Positions 10,752 through 22,141 of a stretch of 64,000 nt of DNA are shown in pieces. The translations under genes were made by a program, and so were the position numbers. Source of the DNA: Diplosphaera chodatii. Lineage: Eukaryota > Chlorophyta > Trebouxiophyceae > Prasiolales > Stichococcaceae. The notes under the pieces were generated by a model. That model was not told where the DNA came from and searched no databases. It was given only the letters and a program-made list of their open reading frames with translations. Each line of letters opens with the position of its first letter. Position 1 is the first letter of the stretch. The stretch spans positions 434,001 through 498,000 of the forward strand of contig JAALGY010000053.1 of assembly GCA_032358165.1 (NCBI GenBank). Direction: 5' to 3'.

Positions 10752-13700
10752 ATGAAGAGCGAGGATGTAGGTCAGGCGGATCTGCCACCCGCCCTGGGTG
10801 GCAGCGGCAAGAAGCAGCCGCTGGTGCGCATCGCCCTGGAGGCGTCGGCCCGGGTCGCAGACCAGATCGAAGCGCCCGAAGCATGCACGCCGAGCCCGGC
10901 GCTGACCTCTCCCCTCCCACCGCTGCGCATCCGCTATGAGACAGCACAGGCAAGCGCTGTCCTGCTGCTGGATGCGCACTTGTGCAGATCTGGGCAGGAG
11001 GTTGAACGGTCCCATCCCCGCAACCGCAGGCGCAGGACGAGTACCAGGTGTCGCCGTCGACGCCGCTGCAGCGATGCAGCAGCTATGTTTGCGGTGAGCA
11101 AGCATCTCTGCATGGCTGCTGGCTTTGTTAATCTGGTGCTGGTGGCCTGCACATGCTGTTTTCCTCAGGTCCCGCACGGCTGTTGATCGGCCGTCTTTGC
11201 CTTGGATCCGCAACAATGGCATAGCTCTGCTCAGCAGCACTGATTCACAGGCGTCAGAGACACGGATGTTGCACATGTTGTCCAGTCGGCAGCCGACCGA
11301 CACGGTCAAGCCTTTTGGATCCCCAGTCTCCTTAGAGGTGCAGCTGGTCACAGAGGCTCGAGTCAACCGATCGATGTTGCCAGAGCCTCTGTGCTGTAGA
11401 CTGGAATGCAGATCTGGCAGACCTGGCGCCTACCATGCCCTGCAGCTGATCACACATATTCGGAGCTGTGACTTGGGGCTTGCCTCAGGTCGCTCAACTC
11501 GCTCAAAACGAAATGAGCCGACACACCCTGATGGGTAGGCCATTGTGTCCTGGGATGCAGGCCGCAACAATGAGGGGCAGCTCGGCACCAGTGGCGCCGC
11601 CAGCATTGTTGCCCAGCCCACGCTGCTACCGGTGCGCCGCTGCCTGATGCACCTGGCATACTCAGCTATCACCGCTCACGCTCAGACATCATGCAATGCT
11701 GTCTACTTGGAAAGGAATCCAGCACGTACTGATATGATTGACACTCATGCGGTGCCGCAGCTGCAGTCGGCGCAGCGGTGGGTGGGCCTCGCCTTCGGCG
11801 ACGCACACGGCGCGGGGGTTACAGCCGCCGGCCGGGTCTTCACCTGGGGCGACAATGCAGCTCGTCAGCTGGGTCAGGACGCGCCTGCGGCCACGGCGGG
11901 CTCCGAAAAACCCAGAACCGCGGCGGCGGGCCAGCCGGCGGAGCTCGCGGTGCTGCGGGGGCTGGACGTCAGCCTGTTGGCCTGCGGCGCACAGGTTGGT
12001 GGCCGCTGCAATACTACCAGTTTTAAGTTGACAACACGGCCAATCACCGAACGGAACGGATGCTGCCGTTGGCTGGTCACGCCTGTTGGTGCATGGCTGC
12101 ATGCTCATTCTCAGCCAACCGCATGTGCAGCCGGTGTGCCGTGCATCTGCGGGTGCGCAGACACCGCTGCACATGTAGTGCACAGGCAGACGAGGTGAGG
12201 TGCAGAGGCCCACGGAGCAATGAGTACTGCGTCCCTGCAATGCAGCACACGGTGGCGGTGACGGGGGATGAGGTGATCACGTGGGGCGGCAACGGGGAGG
12301 GGCAGTGCGGGCAGGGGGAGCGCGCGGAGCCGGACTTCGTCAAGCCACGCTTGCTGCGGGCGCTGCGCGGCGTGGCGGTCACGCAGGTCGCGTGCGGCGC
12401 CTGCCACACGCTGGTCGTCACCGCGGCCTCGCAGGTGCGCTTTTGACAGCGCCTCTATTGTCAGTGCATGCTTTGTCATCTGGGCTTGGACACACCAATG
12501 TGCCCGGATCGTTCTGGCATGGCCTGCGCGTGTGACGTGCTGAAGCTCTCATGTGGCAGCATATGGCACAGATGCATACAGCCATGCTGACCATGCATGG
12601 TTCTGCCACATCGGTGCAAACACCGACACGCTGAGGGATGCCAGACAAGCTCGTGGCCATGTACATCCGCAGACATGCTGATAATGCCTGCCCTCTACAA
12701 TCAGTGCCTCGGATCAAATGGTTTTGCAGCCTGAAGGGGCCTGGGAGCCGCAGTGGTTATCATGTGTTCCGCTAAAACCCTGCAGGTCTTTGCATGGGGC
12801 AACAACGCGTTTGGGCAGTTGGGCCTGGGGGACAAGCGGCCGCGCAGGACGCCGACGCTGGTGGACGGCCTGTGGGCCCTCCCCGTAGCGCACCTGGCCG
12901 CGGGGGCGGCGCACTCGGCGGCCGTCACTGCCGCTGGGTTCCTGTTCACCTGGGGCGCCAACAGCCGCGGGCAGCTGGGGCTGCCGGCGGTGGCGGAAGT
13001 CGCCGCCCATCACCAGGTGGATGGAGAGCTGAACCACCAGATGGCCGATGCTCTTGACGGATCTAAAGTAGCAGTATACCCTGCTGACCACTGGAAATGC
13101 AACTTTTGGCCTACATACACCGCCCCTGAGTCATGACCGTGCACTGCTGCCACTGGCTCCAAACATACATGCACAGTCTATAGTGCGTCATTTCCAGCGT
13201 TTAAACAGGAGAAGTCACTGCCATGAAAGTGCCACTGAAACCTCTCCCTTTATGTGCAGAGCCAGTGCGGGGCGGAGGAGCGGCGGCGGGTGCGGCGGGG
13301 CGCCAACCAGCGGTTCCTGGGCGCCATGCTGGACATGGGCATCCCGGTGGAGCACGCGGAGCTGGCGCTGGCGGAGACCAACAACGTCGGCGTCGAGGTG
13401 GGCTTGCTTCCGGCGCAGCCCGCAGCCCCTGCGGGGTGCTTGCAGACGCCCCAGCTTCATGCCCTTTGGACCGTGTTGCCCCCACAACGTTCCGCTGCCT
13501 TGTCTTGCATGACGTTGAATGCGGCCACCCGCCGTGCTCATCGCCGTGCTCGTAGCATCTGCAGCAACACGCAAGTTTGGCGTGTGCAACTGTGTCATCC
13601 AGGTGTGATGGAGCAGGCACCCCTTGCGCCGTGCAGGTGGCCTCGGAGTGGCTGTTCAGCTGCCCGGACGACAAGCTGGACCGGCTGCTGCACGGCAGCG

Positions 13701-16700
13701 GGCCCGCGACGCCCCACGGCGAGGAGGCGGACGACGCGCCGGTGCTGGCGCCCCGCCGCGTGACCACCCTGCAGGTGAGTGGCCTGTGTGTACTACCGTT
13801 TCCAACGCTCGCCACTGTGAGCCCCGAACTCTCCCTTGATGTGAGTGGGACCCGTCGCACACGGTATATCCTGAGCAGAAGTGCATGAGACACACCTGCT
13901 CAGCGGCTGTGCTTTGGCTGACTGCTATGTAATGAGCTGTGCGTGCGATGCTGCATATGCGCTTGCTGCAGGCGGTGCGGTGCGTGGCCATGGGCAGCTT
14001 CCACACGGTGGCGGTGACAGACACCGGCGTCTTTGCGTGGGGCTGCAACGATGCCGGGCAGCTGGGCACGGGCGACTTTGCGGACCGCCGGCAGCCGGCA
14101 CCGGTGGCAGGGCTGGCGCAGCGGCACGTGACGGCTGTCGCCTGCGGCGCCTCGCACACCCTGTTCCTCTGCAAGTGCGGAGTGTCAGTCATTCCTCCGG
14201 CACACATGCATGTGCTTGTCCCGCACCAGATGTCGCCAAACCATAGCCCACATTTGAGGGTTGAGGATTGCAGCTGTTCCCAGCCATAGCTGTCACTGTT
14301 GGCCAGATGCTATGCGCTGGTCAAAGGTCAACTGTTGTCGTTGTCCGTGTTGTTGACATGGCCGACTGCCAACCTGAGCAGTTTGTTGGGACGGCGTTCA
14401 CAGGGATGGAAGCGTGCTAGGTTGCGGCCTGAACGACAGCGGGCAGCTGCCGCTCGGGCCCACCCCGCAGCAGTGCCAACACAGCCAACCACAGCAGAAC
14501 CACTCCAGCGGCAGTGCAGGAAGCACGGGAAACGGCAAGGAGGGCTCCAGCCATCCCATGGCTGTGTCGACGCCGCAGCCGCTGCATCTGCCCTTCCTGC
14601 AGGTAGGCAGAATTGCCGCACGGACTGTTCTGGCAATTTCGCCTCCAACTGTGATCATTGCTTGCATGACAAGTACCAGTGGACGCAGAACACGACGCCT
14701 CTGCATATTGACCATGTGAACTTCAAGTTCCTGCGCCGCAGGCGCCCCCTGGCAGAGCTTTGCCAGCAGTCAGCGGCATCACGGCGGGCGGCCACGCTAC
14801 AGGGTTCCTGGTGCGGCCTGGCGATGAGCTCCCCGAGCCGAGGCCGGTGCAGCTGCTGGAGCGCCTGCAGGTGGGTTCAGGCGTATGGCCAAAGTGCTGC
14901 CAGCACCGAACGCTGCTGGGTCACACAGCAGGCTGTATGCTATCAGGCCTGTTGTGTTCAGTAGCCAGCTGCTGTGCCAGGTCACCTGGCAGAGGCACAA
15001 GTGTGTCTGTATTGTAAGCGAAATCCCCAGGCGACTGGTTTCTGCCGCCCGTGTACAGGCAGCAGTGAGGGCAGCATCAGCACAGGATCACAGCTGCAGC
15101 ACACTTGGTTCAGGCAGCGCCCGCAGCAACAGCAGCGCCAGCCTGCGCAGCAGCGGCGACACCAATGGAGCGCTGACGGCCCTGGTGACGGCCATCAACA
15201 TGATATTCGGCTCCGCTGCCGCGCTCAGCGCAGCCTTTGGTCACCAGGTGCGTACCGTGTGGCACAGCAGACACAGCGTGCAGAAACAAGAAGAGCGGAC
15301 ATTTTTGTGAGTTTTCTGCCCGGTTGTCAACCAACTCACAACCTTAGGTTGCACAAGTGGCTCACAGTAGGAGACCATGCTGTGCACACTGCCCTTCCTG
15401 ACATCATTTGTGGACAGATTTTCTATGGCTCTTCTGCAGGGTGGCGTGGGTCTGCACATTGCTGCCCTGGTCCACACGCAGACAGGCATTCTCAGACTAT
15501 ACCCACCCACACCTTCCTCGGACGCCGGCAGCTTTGGTGAAACCGCTGACACCCGCAGCAGCGGCGGGCGGCGTGCCAGTCTGCACGGCGGCGGCAGCGG
15601 TGCCATCAGCCAGGACGACGGCACCGCTGCACTGGCAGAGCAGTCTGCGCCCACAGCTGCAGCCATAGCGACAGATGTGACAGCAGAGGGTCACACCCTG
15701 ACACCAGCTCCCTCTGCTGAGTCTGGTGCCTCGTCCCCGCCGCCAGACGCAGGTGTGCCGAGCCCAAGTGGGCCGGCGCACGACGCCAGCGGCAGCAGGC
15801 CCAGGGCCACCCGCAGGCTGTCAGAGGTGCGCACAAACCAACGTGTACGCTTGCACGCTGCGATATGAATGGAGACTTGCCGTGACAGCGGCTTGCCTAT
15901 GCTGCAGTGTTAATGCTAGTTTATCAGGTCGCTTCACGGCAGCAGGGCTCTGCACACTGACCCCGCTGCATTCCTGAGCACCTGTGCTGCCTGCTCCAGG
16001 CCCACCAGGAGCAGTGCCGGGAGGCGGTGCACGATGCATTGGGCGCTGCCATGGAGCGCCTGCTGCTGGAGGTGGCCGACCACATTGGCACGCTGGGTGG
16101 GTTAGATTTGGGGTTTTTGCATGAAGCCAACAATGTCGTGGGTTGCACAAAGCTGTATCCTCTTACTTTGGAGACACACACGGCATCAGGACGATGGCTG
16201 CGCTGCCACAGTGCAACACCAAATGGTGGAGATGCCCTGTTGCGTCATGCCACTCCTCTGATGTCGCCATGTGGTTGCAGAGTTTTGTGCAGCCTCGTAA
16301 CCTGTTGGTGGATGCTGCACGCTCACCAAACGAAGGATAGCCGCACAGGGACCATGGTGCCTGCTTACGTGATGATGCATGTAATCCCAACAGGCACGCC
16401 GGAGCGGGCGCAGGTGCTGCTGGCGGCGGCGGCCAGCCCGCTGCTGGGCCACCCTGTGTGGGGGCCCAAGCTGGTGCCGCGGCTGTGCCAGACCATCTCG
16501 GACGCCGGCACATCCGCCCGCCATGTGAGTCGGGCTTGCAAACTGCAGTCCGTTGACAGCCTCAAGTTGGTGGGGATCCTGTTTTCAGTAAGTAGTCACA
16601 TGCACGTCTCTCTCACCCGACGTCCCAGCGCGCATTCGCTTCATGCGCTGCAGTTCCTGACAGTATGGTGGGCGGAGTTCGAGCCCGAGCTGCTGGAGGC

Positions 16701-19700
16701 GGCTGTCGTGATGCCGCTGCAGGTGCGATGGCTTCCAAGTTAGCCGATACATTTGCATTGCTGCGCTCAGCATGCCATCGATCACTGTCGCAACTTTGCG
16801 TTGTGGCCGGCGCAACCTCTGCATCCCGTCACTGACACATGGGAAACCACGTCCAGGCATACCTGACGGGGGAGCTGGCGGCCACCAAGCGGCTGACGGC
16901 GGGCGTGATGGCGGCCATCAAGGCGCTCGCCCTGGTGGAGCGCGCCAACGACGTGATGCGCCAGAAGCGCGCGTCCGCGCTGCCGCCCGAGGCCTTCTAC
17001 AACGAGCTCATCAGGTGCACTCGTACCTGAAGTTCATGTCAAGTGCTAAGCTGCAAACTGCATGTCCGGGCAAGTAAAGCATCCAGAAGCCGCTGCTGCG
17101 ATCGAAGTATCTTTTGCATGGATTGGGGACATTGTCTTGTGAGCAACTACGAGCATCATGCCATACAGCATGGAAGTATGACATGTTTACACCATGACAC
17201 TACGCAGTGAGAAGCTGGATGTGGAGGACCACTACATCGCATGGCGCCAAATGCACGAGCAAGCGGCTCTCGCGCACGCCAAGAACGCCGACGGCCCCTT
17301 CAGCTTCTGCTCGTACCCGTGGCTGCTTAACCCGTGCGCCAAGAGCCGGCTGCTGCACACCGAGGCCCGCTTCGTCATGGCGCAGACCGTGCAGCAGGTG
17401 AGCGTTGCTCATCTTCCTTGCATTCGGCAGAGCATGATCGGGATGACGTGTACTCTGCTACACCTGCTGAGCTCAGCAAACCACCTGCAGGCGAGGGTGG
17501 AGCAGATCCACTCGCCGATCCGCAATCGGCGGCACCCGCCCGGGCCTGAGGAGAGAGTCATCCCAGACACCAAGCCGCGGGGCCGGGCCGCCAGGGCCGC
17601 TGTCGCTGCGGCTCACGCCCGGCAGGACGCCAGGTTAGTGTGCAGTCTCCAGCGTCGCGAAAAGCATACGCCCTTGCTTGACTGCATGACCCCACCAACA
17701 ATCTAACTTCAACAGTGGATCGCGACATCGTTATGCTAGAGCCTGTCAACTTCCATGATGTCACAAACGGTGTGGCGCATGGCATCGGGTTGCTTGCCAC
17801 CCTGCCAGTGCCGACATATATGTCTAGAAGGCTGGATGGCCTGTAGGCGGCGGGAGCGGCAGTCTGGCGGCTTCCGGACGCTGTGGCAGGGGCTGTGGCG
17901 CTCTGGCGGCGAGGCGGCAGCGCCGGCCAGCGTCACAGTGGCCCCCCCTGTGGCGGTCGCGCGTGGCTCCGCGGGTGGGGTCCACACCACACGGCGGCAG
18001 CTGTTCCCCGACCCCGCACATTTGGTGAGTGATCGGAGAGCTTGCAGTAGCAGCATCAAGAGGCAGCCCCCAGCAAGCAGACGGACGCTTGCTCTCGAGC
18101 TGGCTGTGCGACATCAGGGCTCCACCTGCTGCAGGTGGGCCACGGTCGCACCAGCAGCACAGGCAGCAACGACGGCAGCCGTCCAAGAGTGGTCCCCAGC
18201 AGCCCGCCGCAGCAGGAGCCCCTGCAGCAGCCGGAGCAGCGCCCCCCTGCAGCAGATCACCCCCCGAACCACGCCCCGCACCAGGTGGGGCGGGCGTCGC
18301 GCAGCGGCCCCTCCCCAGCGCAGCAGCGGCCGCAGCTGGCGATCGCGCTGCCGCCGCCGCCCGCCCCGCCGCAGTCCCCGCTGACGTCCCCCATCGGCCC
18401 CGGGCCCCTGGAGCTGGGCATGGACGAGATGTCCCTGTCCAGCGACGGCAGCGAGGTGTGTGCTCCCTCCTGCTGCAGCGGGTCTCGGTGCCACAGCCAC
18501 ACCATTGCACTGGCGCACTCCTGCACCTGCAGCTGAATAGCTGCAGCCTGTATGTCTGACCTCGCGTCAGGGGCAGCTTGCACCTGCGGCCCCAAAGTGT
18601 GGTGTACGGCCCGCTACTGGGGATCCCCCATCCAGCCCCCCTACAGTCCAGCTACCGAATGATAGACGGGCGTCGGTGGTGGCACACTGATGGACACTGT
18701 ACTTGGGCCCTGCAGCTGGGGTCGGTGAGCGGGGGCCTGTGGCGGCAGGGGTCGATGAACCTGCCGGCGCCGGAGGACAGCGGGGTGCCGCCGGACAACC
18801 CCGACTCCTGCATCCTGCGCATCCGGCGCAACCACCTCATCGAGGTGCGCGCTTCTGGCAGCCTGGGCTGCATATGCAGTGCTTGTGCGTTGCAGGGCTT
18901 GTGCACAGCAGCCACAGCCTTGCCAGTCAGGTCGCTCAAGCCCTCCTTGCTAGACGGCCTGCGTTCAAATGGCCAGGCCTGGCTCTTGGAAGACAAAGCT
19001 ATGTGCACTGAGCGACCGCCACTTCAGGTGTGCTAAGACGGTCAAACATACATGCATGTACAGCCCCGGGCAGAAGTTCGTACCACATCTTCTCCTGCAG
19101 GATGCGCTGGACGAGATCGCGCGGCAGCGGCCGCGGGACCTGTTCAAGCCGCTGCGGGTGCACTTCATCGGGGAGGCGGGCATCGACGCGGGCGGCCTGA
19201 AGAAGGAGTTCTTCCAGCTGCTGCTGGCGGAGCTGCTGTGCCCCGACTACGGCATGCTCATCTTCCAGCCGGTGCGCTTCACCGATAGACATATTCATGT
19301 ACTTTAAGGGTGCAACCTTGCACAATGAGGGGTGGTGCAATGACCACCAACAAGGAGTTTCCTGTTCATGCGGCGTCTCCTCCTGGAAGTCAGCATGCCA
19401 CGCTGGGACCAAATGCTGTTGCAGGAGTCTGGCACGTATTGGTTCAACCCTTCGTCCCTGGAGAGCGACTCGGAGTTCATGCTACTGGGCCTTGTTGCAG
19501 GCCTTGCTATCTATAACGGTGCGCAGCAAGGGCATATGTTGCTGAACCATTGCAGCCTGATGAGCAGCCCCACTCGTCCATGCTGCCCTGACACAGATGT
19601 GGACAGTAGTGATGCCCAAGCTGACAGTTGTCACGGCATACAGGGGTGCTGCTGGACTTCCCGCTCCCGCTGGCGCTGTACAAGAAGGTGGCCCGGCAGC

Positions 19701-21015
19701 CGCTGACGCTGCGGGACCTGGAGGGCTTCGACCCCACCCTGGGGCGCTCGCTGCGCCAGCTGCTGGACTACAGCGGTGCAGTAGTTTGCCAGCTGCGCCG
19801 TCAGAACGCAGCCCCTGTTCCACAACACCCAGCTACCCCAGTGTAGATTGTGGGAGTCTGGCAGGCTCCCTGCTCAAAGAGCTATGCACGCCTGTTGTGC
19901 AGGCCCCGGCAGCGTCGAGCACGTCTTCTGCCAGACGTTCACGGCCGGCGTGCCCGGCATCGGCCAGCCGCTGCTGCTGCCGCTGGTGCCGGGCGGGGAG
20001 GACATCTTCGTCACCGAGGACAACCGCAGGGCTTTCGTGAAGGCGTACGTCGACTGCATCCTGTCGCGCGCCGTGACCCGCCAGTTCGAGGTTGGCCCAC
20101 CCTCATGCACCATGCACTGCCAGGGTGTGCTGGCACTTGATCAGCCGCAACCCCTTGCCAAGCGCAACAGGAAATGCATTGGCCGACCCGGCGAGTGCAA
20201 ATCAGTATCGACACAACGCACTGCAGACGGTCAGGCGAGGTGCACGTACTTCAACTGAGCATTGTCTGCTTCCTGCAGGCCTTCGAGCGGGGCTTCCTGA
20301 TGCTATTCGCCGGGCCGGCGATCCACCTGTTCAGCGCGACCGAGCTGGAGCGGCTGGTGTGCGGGACGCCGCTGCTCGACTTTGCGGCCCTGCAGCGCTC
20401 GGCGCGCTACGATGGCGGCTACCACCCGCAGCACCAGGTGCCTACGCATGTGTGACAAACGAGGGGTTTCAACGATAGGCAAATGCGGCGTTTCTGTGTT
20501 TTGATCTTTCGCATGGGTTCCAGTTGACGTGCCTGCGTGCGTGTTCCTGTATGCCTATGTCATGGGTGTCCTGCTGCACGTCAGGTGGTGGCCTGGCTGT
20601 GGGAGACTGTGGCGGCTCTCGAGCCCGAAGAGCAGCGCAAGTTCCTGAAGTTTGTGTCGGGCTCGGATCGGGCGCCCATTGGCGGCCTGGCCAACCTGCG
20701 CTGCACCATCCAGGTTGGCGAAGAATGCAACAAGCTCTCAATGCCAGTGTGCAGCATACTGCATCCTTGCGCAGGTGACTGCACAAAGAATATAGCGCTA
20801 TCGGCCCTTATGCACTGCAGCATACAGTGCTGCGAATGTGTGTCAAGATGGTGCTCTCTCATGCAATGCAGGGCGACGGCGGCGACAGCACGAAGCTGCC
20901 GACCAGCCACACGTGCTTCAACACGCTGCTGCTGCCGGCATACGCCAGCAAAGAGAAGCTGCAAGACCGGCTGCGGCTTGCCATCATGAATGCAGAGGGC
21001 TTCGGGCTGGAGTAG
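10752..21015 (+). CDS. HERC-like E3 ubiquitin ligase: RCC1 repeats with inserted UBA, C-terminal HECT
   Basis: HECT E3 enzymes accept ubiquitin on a cysteine and pass it to substrate. Twenty-nine exons (first 10752-10949, last 20872-21015) total exactly 1,601 codons including stop. Seven RCC1 blades carry the signatures YVCGRNNEGQLG, VFTWGDNAARQLG, VITWGGNGEGQCG, VFAWGNNAFGQLG, LFTWGANSRGQLG, VFAWGCNDAGQLG and VLGCGLNDSGQLP (about residues 104-520). Between blades 5 and 6, about residues 345-384, sits a UBA-like segment (NQRFLGAMLDMGIPVEHAEL). A Ser/Gly/Ala-rich linker covers roughly 600-790 and a Pro/Gln-rich one 1115-1215. The HECT domain fills about 1225-1600: FIGEAGIDAGGLKKEFFQLL, YWFNPSSLESDSEFMLLG, FVTEDNRRAFVKAYVD and catalytic THTCFNTLLLP (Cys about 1568). 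The first intron has a GC donor. The start is the least certain part. Confidence 0.93.
13260..13774 (+). other. UBA-like domain exons inside the RCC1 propeller
   Basis: Two consecutive 138-nt exons (13260-13397 and 13637-13774), both in phase 0, encode a UBA-like three-helix segment (MGIPVEHAELALAETNNVGV, then VASEWLFS) followed by an acidic linker. They lie between RCC1 blade 5 and blade 6, so removing both exons would leave the frame and the propeller intact. UBA domains bind ubiquitin; the assignment rests on the MG(I/F)...A...AL...N.V..A..WL pattern. Confidence 0.75.
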
Positions 21016-22141
21016 GACACACTTGTGCACTTGCAGCTGCAGCAAAGCACATCCGCCGCAACATGGGCTGGCTGCAAAGTTCATGCTGGATGCACAGCAG
21101 ACATGCTTCTGAGCAGGCTGAAACCATCACATTGCCATTGCACCAACACTTCCTGTCAAATTAGTCACATTTATTTTGTTGCCAGTGGGCAGTTGTATGT
21201 AAAGTGATGTACGCAGAGTCTAAGGCTGCGGATCTGCCCTCTGGAGTACCGTAGAATCTGATGGTACATTACAGAATTCCTAGAACCGACACCGCACGCA
21301 TGGGTAAAGATCGGCTTCAAGAAACAATAGGTGCTCACAAATGCCAGCCGACTGGGCCACGCTGCTAGTTTGTTCGAATTGAAACACCAATTAAACAGAT
21401 GAAGGCGTACAATATGAAACCAATTGGAAAGCAAGAAGATGCAGCCGCCAGGAAGCAGCCGCAGGTTCAACAACTACATGGAGAGCGGCTCTTGATGATC
21501 CACATGCAAAAGATCAACTGCCCCCGTCAACTTGTGCAGGGAGGTTGAGGCGGGCAAAGTCTTGGAGCCATGCCTTGCCCCAACCACCCCACGCAATGGG
21601 GTCATCTAGCACCTAGTATGGGCGCGAGCACCGCGCGACCATCTGCGAGCGTCACCAGCATCGCTGCACATAGGCCCACAACCAGCAATGGTCCAATGGC
21701 GCATACCGCCGTGCTCCTACTGCAACCCTGTTCTAGCCATTGTCCACTCCCATCTGTGATGGCCCAGCTGGTAGCGTGCTGCCAAGCGGCCATCACGGGC
21801 GGGTAAGTGACACTGTGGCATTCCAACTCCTGGCTATGAAGATGGTCCCGAGAAAAGAATCGTGGCTATGCCCCTGGTGCTGAGACTGCATGCCGCCGGC
21901 AGCCTAGCAGATGGGCGACATGCAGTCAGTCAGCTGCGTAGGTGCCAGGCTGCTGGATGCCGATGTGAGATCTGGGCTGGTCCCCAGATGAGGTTGCCCA
22001 GTGGCAGCTGCTGATGAGGCGGTAGGATTACCGCTGGCGCGCTCTGTTGCTGCAAGCCCGGCTGGTGCGTTGATAGTTGACCGCCCTGGTGCGGGCACTG
22101 AAACCGCCAGGTGATGTGTCAGCTGCAGCCAAGATGCCTTT
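21016..22141. other. Convergent intergenic region (HECT ligase / kinase 3' UTRs)
   Basis: About 1.1 kb lie between converging stops. The first part is AT-rich and holds the TGTAA at 21198-21202. A minus-strand TTACA (TGTAA complement) at 21269-21273 could end an unusually long 3' UTR of the kinase. No exon with family similarity was found. Confidence 0.4.
21198..21202 (+). other. Poly(A) signal TGTAA of the HECT ligase
   Basis: A TGTAA pentamer lies about 183 nt after the stop codon. UGUAA is the standard polyadenylation signal of chlorophyte nuclear genes, so this both marks the transcript end and supports the green-algal origin. Confidence 0.6.

Noticed and set aside
10290..11366. Minus-strand open frame of about 360 codons
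   Set aside because: It is antisense to the first exons of the HECT ligase and overlaps the photolyase exon 1 in another frame. No motif is present.
11541..11560. Earlier acceptor for HECT ligase exon 3, giving AIVSWDAGRNNEGQLG
   Set aside because: It breaks the phase with the preceding exon. The acceptor before 11561 gives SYVCGRNNEGQLG in frame.
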